Shown here one piece after another: positions 22,924 to 34,874 of a stretch of DNA of 64,000 nt. Within the stretch, counting starts at the first letter, position 1; each line of letters begins with the position of its first letter. The notes beneath the pieces were generated by a model. It was not told where the DNA came from and did no database searches. It worked only from the letters and a program-made list of their open reading frames with translations. The position numbers and the translations under genes were made by a program. Source of the stretch: Galeruca laticollis (Eukaryota > Arthropoda > Insecta > Coleoptera > Chrysomelidae); the NCBI GenBank assembly GCA_963921935.1, contig OY998180.1, positions 42,284,811-42,348,810 of the forward strand, written 5' to 3'.

Positions 22924-25228
22924 TCAAGATTCTTGAGAATGTTTCTCGTCTATTTCGAAAGGTCTGTTTAGGCGAGATTTTGGAATTTTGCAATTAGATT
23001 CTACTTGTAGGGCGAGTATGTCACTTCTTAATTTTCTAACGAACCGAGAACATTTCAGGTTTTTTTGGCAACTCAAAGTATTCATTTTTAACTGCCCAAA
23101 ATAGTTTTCAACTGGAGCATTGCTTATTCTCATTTTTGTTCCATGCATTAAAGCAGACCACAAGGGACACAATGGTATATATTTGTTCAAAATTTTATTA
23201 AACATCTCAGGATTATAAAATTTATTTTTTGATCCTTCACGTAGTTTGAAAGTTTCGGATGTTCTTTGCAATATGTTGCAATAACGTTTATAAAACGGGC
23301 TTCCCCTAAAAATACCTTCGTCCTTTTGGTTTTTAAAATCTATACGAACACCTAGTTGATCAGAAACAAGTTCTTCATGAGGTTTCATTTTGGATTGAGC
23401 ATCTAACCACAATTGTTGGACTGCCTCTAAAACATATCTGTTTGAATATTTGGAATTTAAAATTATAGCCACGTTATTCATATAATAATCAAGTGATGTT
23501 ATATCACATATTTGAATCGCAATGGCAATCAGTTCTTTAAAATAGTTATTTTGTTCTTGACAAGTTGATAACATTTCAACGTCTTTACAAATCATTTTCA
23601 TATAATGACTGCAGCACAACCGTATGATTATTAGACTGTGAGATCCTATCTCAGAGGTCAAATATTTATAACAAGTTTCTAAATATTCAATAACGGTGCA
23701 TCTATTTAGAGATTTACATATTGCATGTATATTTGCGAAGGAGTAGTCTGAAACAACAGTTGAGAAAGCCGGCCAAAAGTTGTGGTATTCACAAAAATAT
23801 CTAAAATCGTGGAATAGTTTAAATATCGAATTTGAATCATGTATTGATGAAACCATTGAAAAAATTGGAAAAATCCGGTTTGGAATAGTAGTCTGTATAC
23901 CACCAGTATAAAAATACACTGTTTTATGAGTTTCTGCCAGTTTTCGTACGATATTCCCAGTTGCATCAAAATAAACAATTACATTGTTTGAATTATGTTT
24001 ACACTCGTTTCTCAAAACTTGAAGCTGTTCAATACTATAAATTTTGACATTAAATGGAATGCAGACTTCTTTGATGTATTCCGGATGTTCTTTCTGCATT
24101 AAAATTAGGTGGAGAATATCATTTTTATGTCGATCCAAAGAAGACATTGCCTCTGACTTGATTTTTCGAAATGTTGAATCAGACTTTACCTTTTGCAGAT
24201 TTTTACCTTTTCTAAGAATATTTTTATTTGATTTTAATAATGCCTCTTTTCTTATTTGAAATGGTTTTCGACTTAAAAGTTTTTGTTTGGCCATTAACCT
24301 TTCAACCCCCCTGACTTGTCCTGTATAAAATGATGGATGGCTGTAATGTGCTGAACACTTTTACGTATTTATTTGCAATATCAAGAATTATTTTAAACTT
24401 CTTGCATTTGGTATTATTTTGTTTGCCCTGGCCATAGACAACTATTTTCTGTAATTTTTTTTGGTAGTTCACATATTTAAAGACAATTATACATACATTA
24501 TTAACGTAATTGAATATTTGTTTTCTTATGTAATAGGGATAGTGCGCATTGAGCTTTCCGTTTTGATAAATTAAATTTAATATTTGTAAATCCAGTTTGA
24601 ATGCCCCTTCAAATATATTGCAGTCACTGAACTTGAACAGGATTGGATTTGGTGCAATATTTTTAGAATTTTGTGGCAAAATATCTGCAGAGATGTTAGG
24701 GCTTGAAATATTTAGTAATTTCTTTGGTACATCAAAATTTTCAGAGGAAACATTTAGGGCGTGTTCAAAACTTCTCTCGGAAGATATAATACGTGAACTT
24801 GATGCATTAATAGAAGGAACATCAATAGAAATGTCATTTTCTTTAAAAGAATTTAGAAACTGCAAATTATGACCATTCGAATCAGTTTTTTCTACAACGG
24901 TGCTTTTGGTAATTTCAACCATAGACTTTCCTTCCGTTAGTGGTGTATCTCTTTCTGGAACTACTGTTATATTCTGATTATCATTATCAGATGATATGCT
25001 GGTTCCTAGATTTAAATAAGATGTATCAATATTATCGGCAGTATATCTTTTGGTATGAAATAGTCGTTTTGCCATTACAAATATTTTGCGCCAATTTTTA
25101 AGATTATTTTTTAGATTGAAATATTTACAAATTTTATTATATAAACCATCCCCCGAACGGTAACGAGATGAAATATTGGATATATTACTACTTTTAAGAA
25201 ATGTTTTGAAATTAGTTCGGTTAAACAC
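22924..25228 (-). pseudogene. DDE transposase of the satellite-flanked element
   Basis: An RNase H-fold transposase would cut and join the element ends. In the 456-residue part (22,924-24,294) the likely catalytic residues are Asp110 (VIVYFDATGNIV), Asp173 (TVVSDYSF) and Glu386 (NAPVENYFGQLK), with Cys/His between them (RLCCSHYMK). The 308-residue upstream part (24,302-25,228) carries the N-terminal region. A frame change near 24,330 separates them; after it the sequence reads FYTGQVRGVERLMAKQ into the second part. Closest in style to MULE-like or other long-spaced DDE families, but I could not name the superfamily. It is followed in frame by YqaJ and Ulp1 domains. The true start may lie further up (about 25,305). 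Confidence 0.7.
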
Positions 25229-25305
25229 TCTACTGCTTTCGCTGTGGTCTTTAAATATATTACGTTTTGAAGTAAATTTATAAAAAAATCTTCGTAATGT
25301 TCCAT

Positions 25306-26638
25306 TATTGTGAATTATATCTTTTATATGCGAAGGATATGAGTATTTAGTGTCTTTAAAGGAAAGACAAATAACAAATGTAGTATGCTTATTTAAATAA
25401 TTCGTACAATCCTATCTCCAAATTACAAGATCAAACATATTCATAAGATAAATAAGTATCAGATCACGGAAAAGTGTCTACATCGAAATTTATTCAAATT
25501 GAAAAATACTGATCACCGTTCATAGTCATTTACACTTACTGATGTTGCAGAGACAACAGATGCCGTAGGTGCAGTAGCTCATTCTCGATCAATGTGTCCT
25601 ACAATCCTGGGATGATGACCGTGGCGAAATGGGCAGCTCCAAGGACCAATACCCGAATCGCGTTTTATCAGTATGTGTACTATGGAAGAAGCCATAGAAA
25701 CAATATGTGTTTAATATTCATCCAATTTCAAAGTAACAATACATTACTTACCTGTTACTAAAAATCCGCTAGTCTGTGATGAATTAAACCAGAATAGTTG
25801 GCGTATAAACTCTAATACCTAGAGGTATATGTCAATGGTTAACTGCTAGGCCTTCTCTATTTTTCAACCTGTTTGATTTTACCAACTTTATTTTCACTTT
25901 AAAAACTTATTACTTAACTGTTTTATAATTTTACCATCTACCATACACGACGTGTTGCTTGTTATTGATGTTTCTGGAGACCACTATCATAGCGGTATAG
26001 TTTGCAACAAAGGCTCTGAGCCAGGTTTCATAAAATATAGATAACACTACAAAAAATTGACGGCACGTAAGCAAAAGAGGAAAAAACTTTTAAGTTTATT
26101 GCCGACAAAAATAACTAATAGGATCCCAGTACTCTTCATGCTCGTCATTCTAGGAAAAAATGGTGATAAAATGGTTAAATAACAGTCTAAAAAAATTCAC
26201 TTTTTTAATACTAAGTGTTTATCACAAAAAAAATTAGGCACCACAATCGTATTTTTTTGTTCTTTCGGTATGATTTAACTCATATAATGTGAAATTTAAA
26301 AAAAAATCCAATAAGGAAATTAACTTTAGATATGTATCTATCATATCGAGTGAGCTATCGTTGAAAACTGCCACAAAATGCAATTTTTCCAGTGAATATG
26401 ATTTATTTGAGGGTGAACATCATAGTGATACCATCAATAATGCCTTTGTTTAAATTATTTTATTACCACTTGTTCTAAGAAATTTATAAAAAACTTCGAG
26501 ATAAGGCATACAAATAAATTTCCAGGAAGATGATATATTCCAAAAAAACACATTAACAAAAATAGTTATAACGTAACTATCATACGGTGGCAGCGATTAA
26601 ATTAATTTTTCGAAACGGAGAAGGCGATGCCTTTGATT
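25306..26638. other. AT-rich interval between transposase and array B
   Basis: No clear gene. One possible minus-strand exon at about 25,546-25,686 is bounded by CTTCTTCCATAG and GTAAGTG and encodes a Cys/His-containing stretch (WSCPFRHGHHPRIVG), but its frame stops early. This interval would hold the 5' part and promoter of the DDE gene. Confidence 0.35.
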
Positions 26639-29600
26639 TATATTTTCCTGGTTTGGGGGCAGTTTCATCCACCCCGACGGTTTTGAAGTAGGACCGAGCG
26701 GTGGTAAATAATTTCAAGAGGCATTTGCAATGTATCCTGTGAATATCATCCTGGAACTCGAACGAGAAGTCGAGGTTCTGAATTATTCATTAAATTTTTA
26801 TAGTTAAGGGGTAGTTTCATCCCCCCTGACGGCTTCTAAGTGGGTACGGGCGGTGGTAAATAATTTCTAGAGGCGTTTGCAATGTATCCTGTGAATATCA
26901 TACTGGAACTCGAACGAGAAGTCGAGGTTCTGAATTATTCATTAAATTTTTATCGTTTAGGGGTAGTTTCATCCACCCGGACGGCTTCTAAGTGGGTACG
27001 GGCGGTGGTAAATAATTTCTAGAGGCGTTTGCAATGTATCCTGTGAATATCATACTGGAACTCGAACGAGAAGTCGAGGTTCTGAATTATTCATTAAATT
27101 TTTATCGTTAAGGGGTAGTTTCATCCCCCCCGACGGCTTCTAAGTGGGTACGGGCAATGGTAAATAAATTCTAGAGGCATTTGCAATGTATCCTGTGAAT
27201 ATCATCCTGGAACTCGAAAGAGAAGTCGAGGTTCTGAAATATTTATAAAATTTTTATAGTTAAGGGGTAGTGTCATCCCCCCGACGGCTTCTAAGTGGGT
27301 ACGGGTGGTGATAAATAAATTCTAGAGGCATTTGCAATGTATCCTGTGAATATCATCCTGGAACTCGAACGAGAAGTCGAGGTTCTGAATTATTTACTTA
27401 TTTTTTATCGTCTAGGGGTAGTTTCATCCACCCCGATGGCTTCTAAGTGGGTACGGGCGGTGGTAAATAATTTCTAGAGGCATTTGCAATGTGTCCTGTG
27501 AATATCATCCTGGAACTCGAACGAGAAGTCGAGGTTCTGAATTATTTATTAAATTTTTATCGTGTAGAGGTAGTTTCATCCACCCCGACGGCTTCTAAGT
27601 GGGTACGGGCGGTGGTATATAATTTCTAGAGGCATTTGCAATGAATCCTATGAATATCATCCTGGAACTCCAACGAGAAGTCGAGGTTCTGAATTGTTTA
27701 TTAAATTTTTATCGTTAAGGGGTAGTTTCATCCCCCCCGACGGCTTCTAAGTGGGTACGGGCGGTGGTAAATAAATTCTAGAGGCATTTGCAATGTATCC
27801 TGTGAATATCATCCTGGAACTCGAACGAGAAGTCGAGGTTCTGAATTATTTATTAAATTTTTATCGTTAAGGGGTAGTTTCATCCCCCCGACGGCTTCTA
27901 AGTGGGTACGGGCGGTGGTAAATAAATTCTAGAGGCATTTGCAATGTATCCTGTGAATATCATCCTGGAACTCGAACGAGAAGTCGAGGTTCTGAATTAT
28001 TTATAAAATTTTTATAGTTAAGGGGTAGTTTCATCACCCCCGACGGCTTCTAAGTGGGTACGGGCGGTGGTAAATAGTTTCTAGAGGCATTTTCAATGTA
28101 TCCTGTGAATATCATCCTGGAACTCGAACGAGAAGTCGAGGTTCTGAATTATTTATTAAATTTTTATCGTTACGGGGTAGTTTCATCCCCCCGACGGCTT
28201 CTAGGTGGGTACGGGTGGTGGTAAATAATTTCTAAAGGCATTTGCAATGTATCCTGTGAATATCATCCTGGAACTCGAACGAGAAGTCGAGGTTCTGAAT
28301 TATTTACTTATTTTTTATCGTCTAGGGGTAGTTTCATCCACCCGGACGGCTTCTAAGTGGGTACGGGCGGTGGTAAATAATTTCTAGAGGCATTTGCAAT
28401 GTATCCTTCGAATATTATCCTGGAACTCGAACGAGAAGTCGAGGTTCTGAATTATTCATTAAATTTTTATCGTTACGGGGTAGTTTCATCCCCCCGACGG
28501 CTTCTAGGTGGGTACGGGCGGTGGTAAATAATTTCTAAAGGCATTTGCAATGTATCCTGTGAATATCATCCTGGAACTCGAACGAGAAGTCGAGGTTCTG
28601 AATTATTTACTTATTTTTTATCGTCTAGGGGTAGTTTCATCCACCCCGACGGCTTCTAAGTGAGTACGGGTGGTGGTAAATAATTTCTAGAGGTATTTGC
28701 AATGTGTCCTGTAAATATCATCCTGGAACTCGAACGAGAAGTCGAGGTTCTGAATTATTTATTAAATTTTTATCGTTAAGGGGTAGTTTCATCCCCCCGA
28801 CGGCTTCTAAGTGGGTACGGGCGGTGGTAAATAAATTCTAGAGGCATTTGCAATGTATCCTGTGAATATCATCCTGGAACTCGAACGAGAAGTCGAGGTT
28901 CTGAATTATTTATAAAAATTTTATAGTTAAGGGGTAGTTTCATCCCCCCCGACGGCTTCTAAGTGGGTACGGGCGGTGGTAAATAAATTCTAGAGGCATT
29001 TGCAATGTATCCTGTGAATATCATCCTGGAACTCGAACGAGAAGTCGAGGTTCTGAATTATTTACTTATTTTTTATCGTCTAGGGGTAGTTTCATCCACC
29101 CCGACGGCTTCTTAGTGGGTACGGGCGGTGGTATATAATTTCTAGAGGCATTTGCAATAAATCCTGTAAATATCATCCTGGAACTCGAACGAGAAGTCGA
29201 GGTTCTGAATTATTTATTAAATTTTTATCGTTAAGGGGTGTTTCATCCCCCCCGACGGCTTCTAAGTGGGTACGGGCGGTGGTAAATAAATTCGAGAGGC
29301 ATCTTCAATGTATCCTGTGAATATCATCCTGGAACTCGAACGAGAAGTCGAGGTTCTGAATTATTTATAAAATTTTTATAGGTAAGGGGTAGCTTCATCC
29401 CCCCCGACGGTTTCTAAGTGGGTACGGGCGGTGGTAAATAAATTCTAGAGGCATTTTCAATGTATCCTGTGAATATCATCCTGGAACTCGAAAGAGAAGT
29501 CGAGGTTCTGAATTATTTACTTATTTTTTATCGTCTAGGGGTAGTTTCATCCACCCCGACGGCTTCTAAGTGGATACGGGCGGTGGTAAATAATTTCTAG

Positions 29601-31284
29601 AGGTATTTGCAATGTGTCCTGTGAATATCATTCTGGAACTCGAACGAGAAGTCGAGGTTCTGAATTATTCATTAAATTTTTATCATCGTTAAGGGGTAGT
29701 TTCATCCCCCCGACGGCTACTAAGTGGGTACGAGCGGTGGTAAATAAATTCTAGAGGCATTTGCAATGTATCCTGTGAATATCATCCTGGAACTCGAACG
29801 AGAAGTCGAGGTTCTGAATTATTTACTTATTTTTTATCGTCTAGGGGTAGTTTCATCCACCCCGACGGCTTCTTAGTGGGTACGGGCGGTGGTATATAAT
29901 TTCTAGAGGCATTTGCAATAAATCCTGTAAATATCATCCTGGAACTCGAACGAGAAGTCGAGGTTCTGAATTATTTATTAAATTTTTATCGTTAAGGGGT
30001 GTTTCATCCCCCCCGACGGCTTCTAAGTGGGTACGGGCGGTGGTAAATAAATTCTAGAGGCATTTTCAATGTATCCTGTGAATATCATCCTGGAACTCGA
30101 ACGAGAAGTCGAGGTTCTGAATTATTTATAAAATTTTTATAGTTCAGGGGTAGTTTCATCCCCCCCGACGGTTTCTAAGTGGGTACGGGCGGTGGTAAAT
30201 AAATTCTAGAGGCATTTTCAATGTATCCTGTGAATATCATCCTGGAACTCGAACGAGAAGTCGAGGTTCTGAATTATTTACTTATTTTTTATCGTCTATG
30301 GGTAGTTTCATCCACCCCGACGGCTTCTAAGTGGGTACGGGCGGTGGTAAATAATTTCTAGAGGCATTTGCAATGTGTCCTGTGAATATCATCCTGGAAC
30401 TCGAACGAGAAGTCGAGGTTCTGAACTATTTATTAAATTTTTACAGTTAAGGGGTAGTTTCATCCCCCCCGACGGCTTCTAAGTGGGTACGGGTGGTGGT
30501 AAATAAATTCTAGAGGCATTTGCAATGTATCCTGCGAATATCATCCTGGAACTCGAACGAGAAGTCGAGGTTCTGAATTATTTATAAAATTTTTACAGTT
30601 AAGGGGTAGTTTCATCCCCCCCGACGGCTTCTAAGTGTGTACGGGCGGTGGTAAATAAATTCTAGAGGCATTTGCAATGTATCCTGTGAATATCATCCTG
30701 GAACTCGAACGAGAAGTCAAGGTTCTGAATTATTTACTTATCTTTTATCGTCTAGGGGTAGTTTCATCCACCCCGACGGCTTCTAAGTGGGTACGGGCGG
30801 TGGTAAATAATTTCTAGAGGCATTTGCAATGTGTCCTGTAAATATCATCCTGAAACTTGAACGAGAAGTCGAGGTTCTGAATTATTTATTAAATTTTTAT
30901 CGTGTAGGGGTAGTTTCATCCACCCCGACGGCTTCCAAGTGGGCACTGGCGGTGGTAAATAAATGCTTAAGGCATTTGCAATGTATCCTGTGAATATCAT
31001 CCTGGAACTCGAACGAGAAGTCGAGGTTCTGAATTATTTATAAAATTTTTATAGTTAAGGGGTAGTTTCATCCCCCCGACGGCTTCTAAGTGGGTACGGG
31101 CGTTGGTAAATAAATTCTAGAGGCATTTGCAATGTATCCTGTGAATATCATCCTGGAACTCGAACGAGAAGTCGAGGTTCTGAATTATTTACTTATTTTT
31201 TATCGTCTAGGGGTAGTTTCATCCACCCCGGCGGCTTCTAAGTGGGTACGGAGGACGGTAGTTGATTTTTTAAGACAACTATAT
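26639..31284 (-). repeat. 152-bp satellite array B, inverted relative to A
   Basis: About 30 head-to-tail copies of the reverse complement of the array A monomer. The first copy (26,639-26,720) is the most diverged and the last decays into unique DNA between about 31,250 and 31,284. The array begins (TATATTTT, then GTTTCATCC) at the same monomer phase at which array A ends when read from the other strand. A 5-monomer block is repeated: the shortened TTAAGGGGTGTTTCATCC variant occurs at 29,231 and 29,992. Together with array A it makes an inverted pair around the 14.5-kb core. Confidence 0.95.
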
Positions 31285-31439
31285 TATATTATACATGTTA
31301 AATTTCAAAACACAATTTGTTGCAACTACTTCCAATTTTACTATTTTAACTGCTGGAAATCAACTGCTAACTTCACACCGGTTCCATAGTAGATGACGTC
31401 AACTCTCACAACACATCGTGGAGATCAAATAAAACAGAT

Positions 31440-32633
31440 GTGAGTGGAATACCGGTAAAACCATTGGTAGACAACTTAGATTTAACCGTACTAAACAAAG
31501 GTGAAGATACATACATAAATACAAGATCAAATAATATGACAGCTATAGATCTACAAATATGTACACCAGATATAACTCCCCTTTTGAAATGGAGTACATT
31601 AGGGAAATATGCAGATGGTCATTTACCAATATCTATAGAATTTGCAAATAGGTATGCGAAAGATATAACTATTCAAAAGAGGATCTTAAAGAAATCCGAC
31701 TGGGGTAAATATACATACATCAAAATATTATACAATCACTCCCGTCGGTTGCGGCACAAGTCGAATCTATTACAGAAAGTATAACTTTAGCGTGACGCCA
31801 TGCGCTGTTTCGGTCAACATGACCGATTGCAGTATTTTATACTCTTATTTTCCTGAAACTCTCATTAATCTAAATATTTATATTAAAACTAGTTCATTTT
31901 TCAGAATCCTTTCATTACATATTTGTCTCTAAAACCATTTACTTTTTGATTCCTTAGTACTGGCATCATGCCTATTCAAGAGACTAAAAGCGAAAGCGAG
32001 ATATATTGTTATAAAGAGCAACAGGAATAGCTGAAACAAATATTTAGTAGCCGTTAGACAGGATAATCCAATGACGGAGGCTTGGCAGAAAATAAGGAAG
32101 ATAATTGGGAAAAACTTTCAATCATTGAGCCCTTCTCTTACTACAAATAATACTTCAATAAGTGACCCTAAGCAAATAGTTGAATGTTTTAGCACAGTTT
32201 GAAGAAGTAAGCGCATCAGATAACTACAGCCAAATATCTAATGCTATTAAATGTCAACAAGAAAATATATGTTTGCCAGAACTGCTCGTATAATGCTCCT
32301 TTCACATTAATGGAAGTGGAAGAAGCACTTCACTAATCAAAAAACACTGCTCCGGCTTGTTATGAAATCACGTACGAATCAATTGAGCACCTTCCTGAAA
32401 ACCCAAAAAAACAGTTAGTTTATCTCTATAATCAAATATGGAAAACACATACTTACCCAGGCTAATGGAAAACATCCATAGTGAAGCCTATTCCCAAATT
32501 TGGCGAAGATCTTCAAAACCCCTCGAGCTATCGACCTATATCACTAACTTGTTGTTTAGGGAGAGTAATGGAAAAAATGGTCGCAACTAGGTTAATGTGG
32601 GCTTTGGAAAACAAGAAATTATTATCAGAATAG
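31440..32633 (+). pseudogene. LINE endonuclease and RT remnant
   Basis: Decayed non-LTR retrotransposon. 31,440-31,784 matches the C-terminal part of an AP-like endonuclease (AIDLQICTPDI, then GHLPISIEF). From about 31,990 to 32,633 frames in turn give an RT N-terminus with NPSSYRPISLTCCLGRVMEK, the conserved fingers motif of Jockey-type elements. Several stops and frame changes; the stretch between the two parts (31,790-31,985) has no recognisable coding. It ends abruptly where a 161-bp tandem repeat begins, so the 3' half of the LINE is missing. Confidence 0.75.
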
Positions 32634-32640
32634 TAGGAAT

Positions 32641-33215
32641 GGTAGGAATTTCAACTCCTCGCCGACCTTCTCGGGTACTTTTGAAATTTCTTTCTGTTCC
32701 TGTCGTTTTGATTTAGTTAATAGGATTTCTACTTGGTTTCCGACAATTATATTTGATTACTGGGTGATTCGAGAGCACTGCTCAGGAATTTAATAAATTC
32801 TGGTAGGAATTTCAACTCCTCGCCGACATTCTCCAGTTCTGTTGAAATTTATTTATGTTTCTGCCGTGTCGTTTTAGTTAATAGGATTTCTAGTTGGTTT
32901 CCCAGAATTATGTTAGATTACTAGGTGATTCGAAAGCATTGCTCAGGAATTAAATAAATTCTGGTAGGAATTTCAACTGCTCGCCGACCTTCTCGGGTTC
33001 TGTTGAAATTTCTTCCTGTTCCTGCCGTTTTTATTTAGTTAATAGGATTTCTACTTGGTTTCCGAGAATTATATTTGATTACTGGGTGAATCGAAAGCAT
33101 TTCTCATGAATTAAATGAATTCTGGTACACATTTCAACTCCTCGCCGACCTTTTCGGGTTTTATTGAAATCTTCTTCTTCCTCCGCTGTTTTGAGTTTGT
33201 TTATAAGATTTTTTT
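32641..33215. repeat. 161-bp tandem repeat, about 3.6 copies
   Basis: Copies start at 32,641, 32,802, 32,963 and 33,123 (periods 161, 161, 160), each beginning near GGTAGGAATTTCAACTCCTC and containing a GGTGATTCGAAAGCA-like block. It joins the LINE remnant on one side and the probable LTR region of element B on the other, so it may be subterminal repeats of that element. Confidence 0.9.
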
Positions 33216-33832
33216 TCAATTTTCGTCAAGCCGCCGGTTAACCCCGTAGACTATTTTGAGTAACAGTGCATACGATAACCCCGATTATAAAACCACTGAG
33301 TCCGTATAAGATTATATGTTTTCTGATTGGCATTGTACATGAACTGTTTTACCTTTACTCGCCTATATTCTGCATAGTGTATATCATTTGTTTGGATACC
33401 CGTTCGCTTGTTAACTTGCGTTGATAGGTTTGGTAAAAGTTTATTTTGTCAATTTGTTTTCTGAGTCTATCTATTACATTATAGAATATACAATTTTATT
33501 GAGTTATTGCTAATAGTCCTGTATTAACGTTGGTAGTCTACTTTAATTCTGTGTTAACAGACGAGCAATAAGGCCCTATAAAAATAAGTATACTGATCCT
33601 TAGTCTCTACAGTAATTTAGAGTCCGACCCCTGGAATTTTCCGTACCTCCATCTGTTGTTACCCCCGAAACCCTCGAAATTTTGGAGTCGAGGTGCCGTG
33701 GAGTTAACCACAATAAAAATCTGGCGCCCGAGAGAAAATTTTGAATTCGCAGTTTTGGGGGTACCAATTGTAACGTGTACAAGTACTTAGGCGGGACGTA
33801 AGTAAAGTAGGAAGAAAAACGCGTCACAGATG
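33216..33832 (+). other. Probable 5' LTR/leader region of element B
   Basis: A TATA-like CCCTATAAAAATAAG lies at about 33,572, with a primer-site-like CTGGCGCCCGAGAG at 33,715 and the main primer site at 33,833. Between them TGTAACGTGTACAAG starts at 33,769 and CGTCACA ends at 33,829, resembling LTR ends (TG ... CA). A second copy could not be matched downstream beyond TGTAACC ... ATCACA (about 42,893-42,980), so the exact LTR is unproven. Confidence 0.4.
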
Positions 33833-33850
33833 TGGCGCCCGAGCAGGGAC
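33833..33850 (+). other. Element B primer-binding site (tRNA-Lys type)
   Basis: TGGCGCCCGAGCAGGGAC is complementary, with about one mismatch, to the 3' end of tRNA-Lys(UUU). Confidence 0.75.
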
Positions 33851-34874
33851 TTGATTGTTGAGAGCTACCTATTGATAATTTTTTTGGAAAATGGAACGTT
33901 TATTCTGTTTTGACTGTTTCCCGCCTTATTGGTGATTGAACAAGGACTCTGATTGTTTATTAAAACAGGGACCATTGTTATTTAGAACTGTCTGTGGGTA
34001 TGGTGTATACACTAGATATAAATTGAGTGAATGTAAACGACGAGTACTCAGTGTGTATATGTTTATTAATATGCAGCTAAGCGCTTTCGGCCATTAGGCC
34101 ATTATCAAAGCTGTCGTCATAAAAAAGATCCAAAAACAGGTGTCAAAAAACATCCAGCTGATAAAATCGAAACAATGTATGAAGTTAAGTCATCGTTACA
34201 ATGGTATTGTTATTTGTTTTGGATATTTTTTTTCGTGATGGGACTGTTTTATTCCGTTTCCGATTTTTTTATGTATTATTTATTAGAGCAGGGACCGCTT
34301 TATTCCGTATTGTTGCAGAGGGCTAATTGTTTGTCAGACCAGGAACTGTTTAGTAGCGTTTTTCGATTTATTTTTCCAACGTATTGTTGCTGGGACCCTT
34401 TTATTCCGTTTTCGGCTATTTTTTTTGTATCGTGGATCAGAGCAGGGTACCATTCCATACCGTTTTCGACTATTCCTTTTACCGTCTATTTTTTCAATTA
34501 GCGTTAAAATGCAATAAATCTCAACTACTGAAGATAGAGGAAGAAGAGATAAAAAGTAGATGTCTAGAGAGAATTCTGAGGAATTGGACAAAACTTTCCA
34601 AGTTCAACGTGAAGCTGCTGAGAAAATACTATCCCTTCCTTCTGTGCCGACCCAATTACCGACCGTAAGTTCCGTAGAAGAAGCCATAGACCATCGTGTA
34701 GGTTGAGTATACTTACTGAGAAACGAGAAATTTAATTCCCATCTAGCAAAGAGAAATTTATCTGTTGCGGTAATCGTTTCGGAAAAACGGAAAAGACTTC
34801 TGAACTTTTTAAGACAAAGAAATATTTCTCCAGAACCCGCTGCTCACTACGAATCTGAAAATTATACGACCACT
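33851..34874 (+). other. Element B leader with degenerate repeats and an inserted piece
   Basis: Untranslated leader. Degenerate repeats of GGGACC-xx-TTTATTCCGTTTTCGG occur near 34,241, 34,285, 34,391 and 34,437, and GCAGGGAC-like words echo the primer site. A Penelope-type terminal-repeat piece appears embedded around 34,000-34,180 (see 34,081). The short frame at 34,175-34,501 is Phe/Tyr-rich repeat sequence, not a credible protein. Confidence 0.5.
34081..34115 (-). other. Hammerhead-like motif, Penelope-type
   Basis: On the minus strand TTGATAAT is followed by a GGCC-TAAT-GGCC stem and GAAAGCGC. The pattern resembles the C-U-G-A-N-G-A / stem II / G-A-A-A core of hammerhead ribozymes found in Penelope-like elements, but with changes at the C3 and G8 positions, so it is probably a decayed copy. 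Confidence 0.35.

Noticed and set aside
31132..31389. Open frame of 85 residues at the end of array B, and a similar one at 12,033-12,227
   Set aside because: Both are satellite sequence read in a frame that happens to be open at the array edge; composition is not protein-like.
33833..33850. Lentivirus-like primer site
   Set aside because: The match reflects use of the same tRNA-Lys primer; the adjacent gag and pol are Ty3/gypsy type.
34175..34501. Phe/Tyr-rich frame as a membrane protein
   Set aside because: It lies on degenerate leader repeats and has no conserved pattern.
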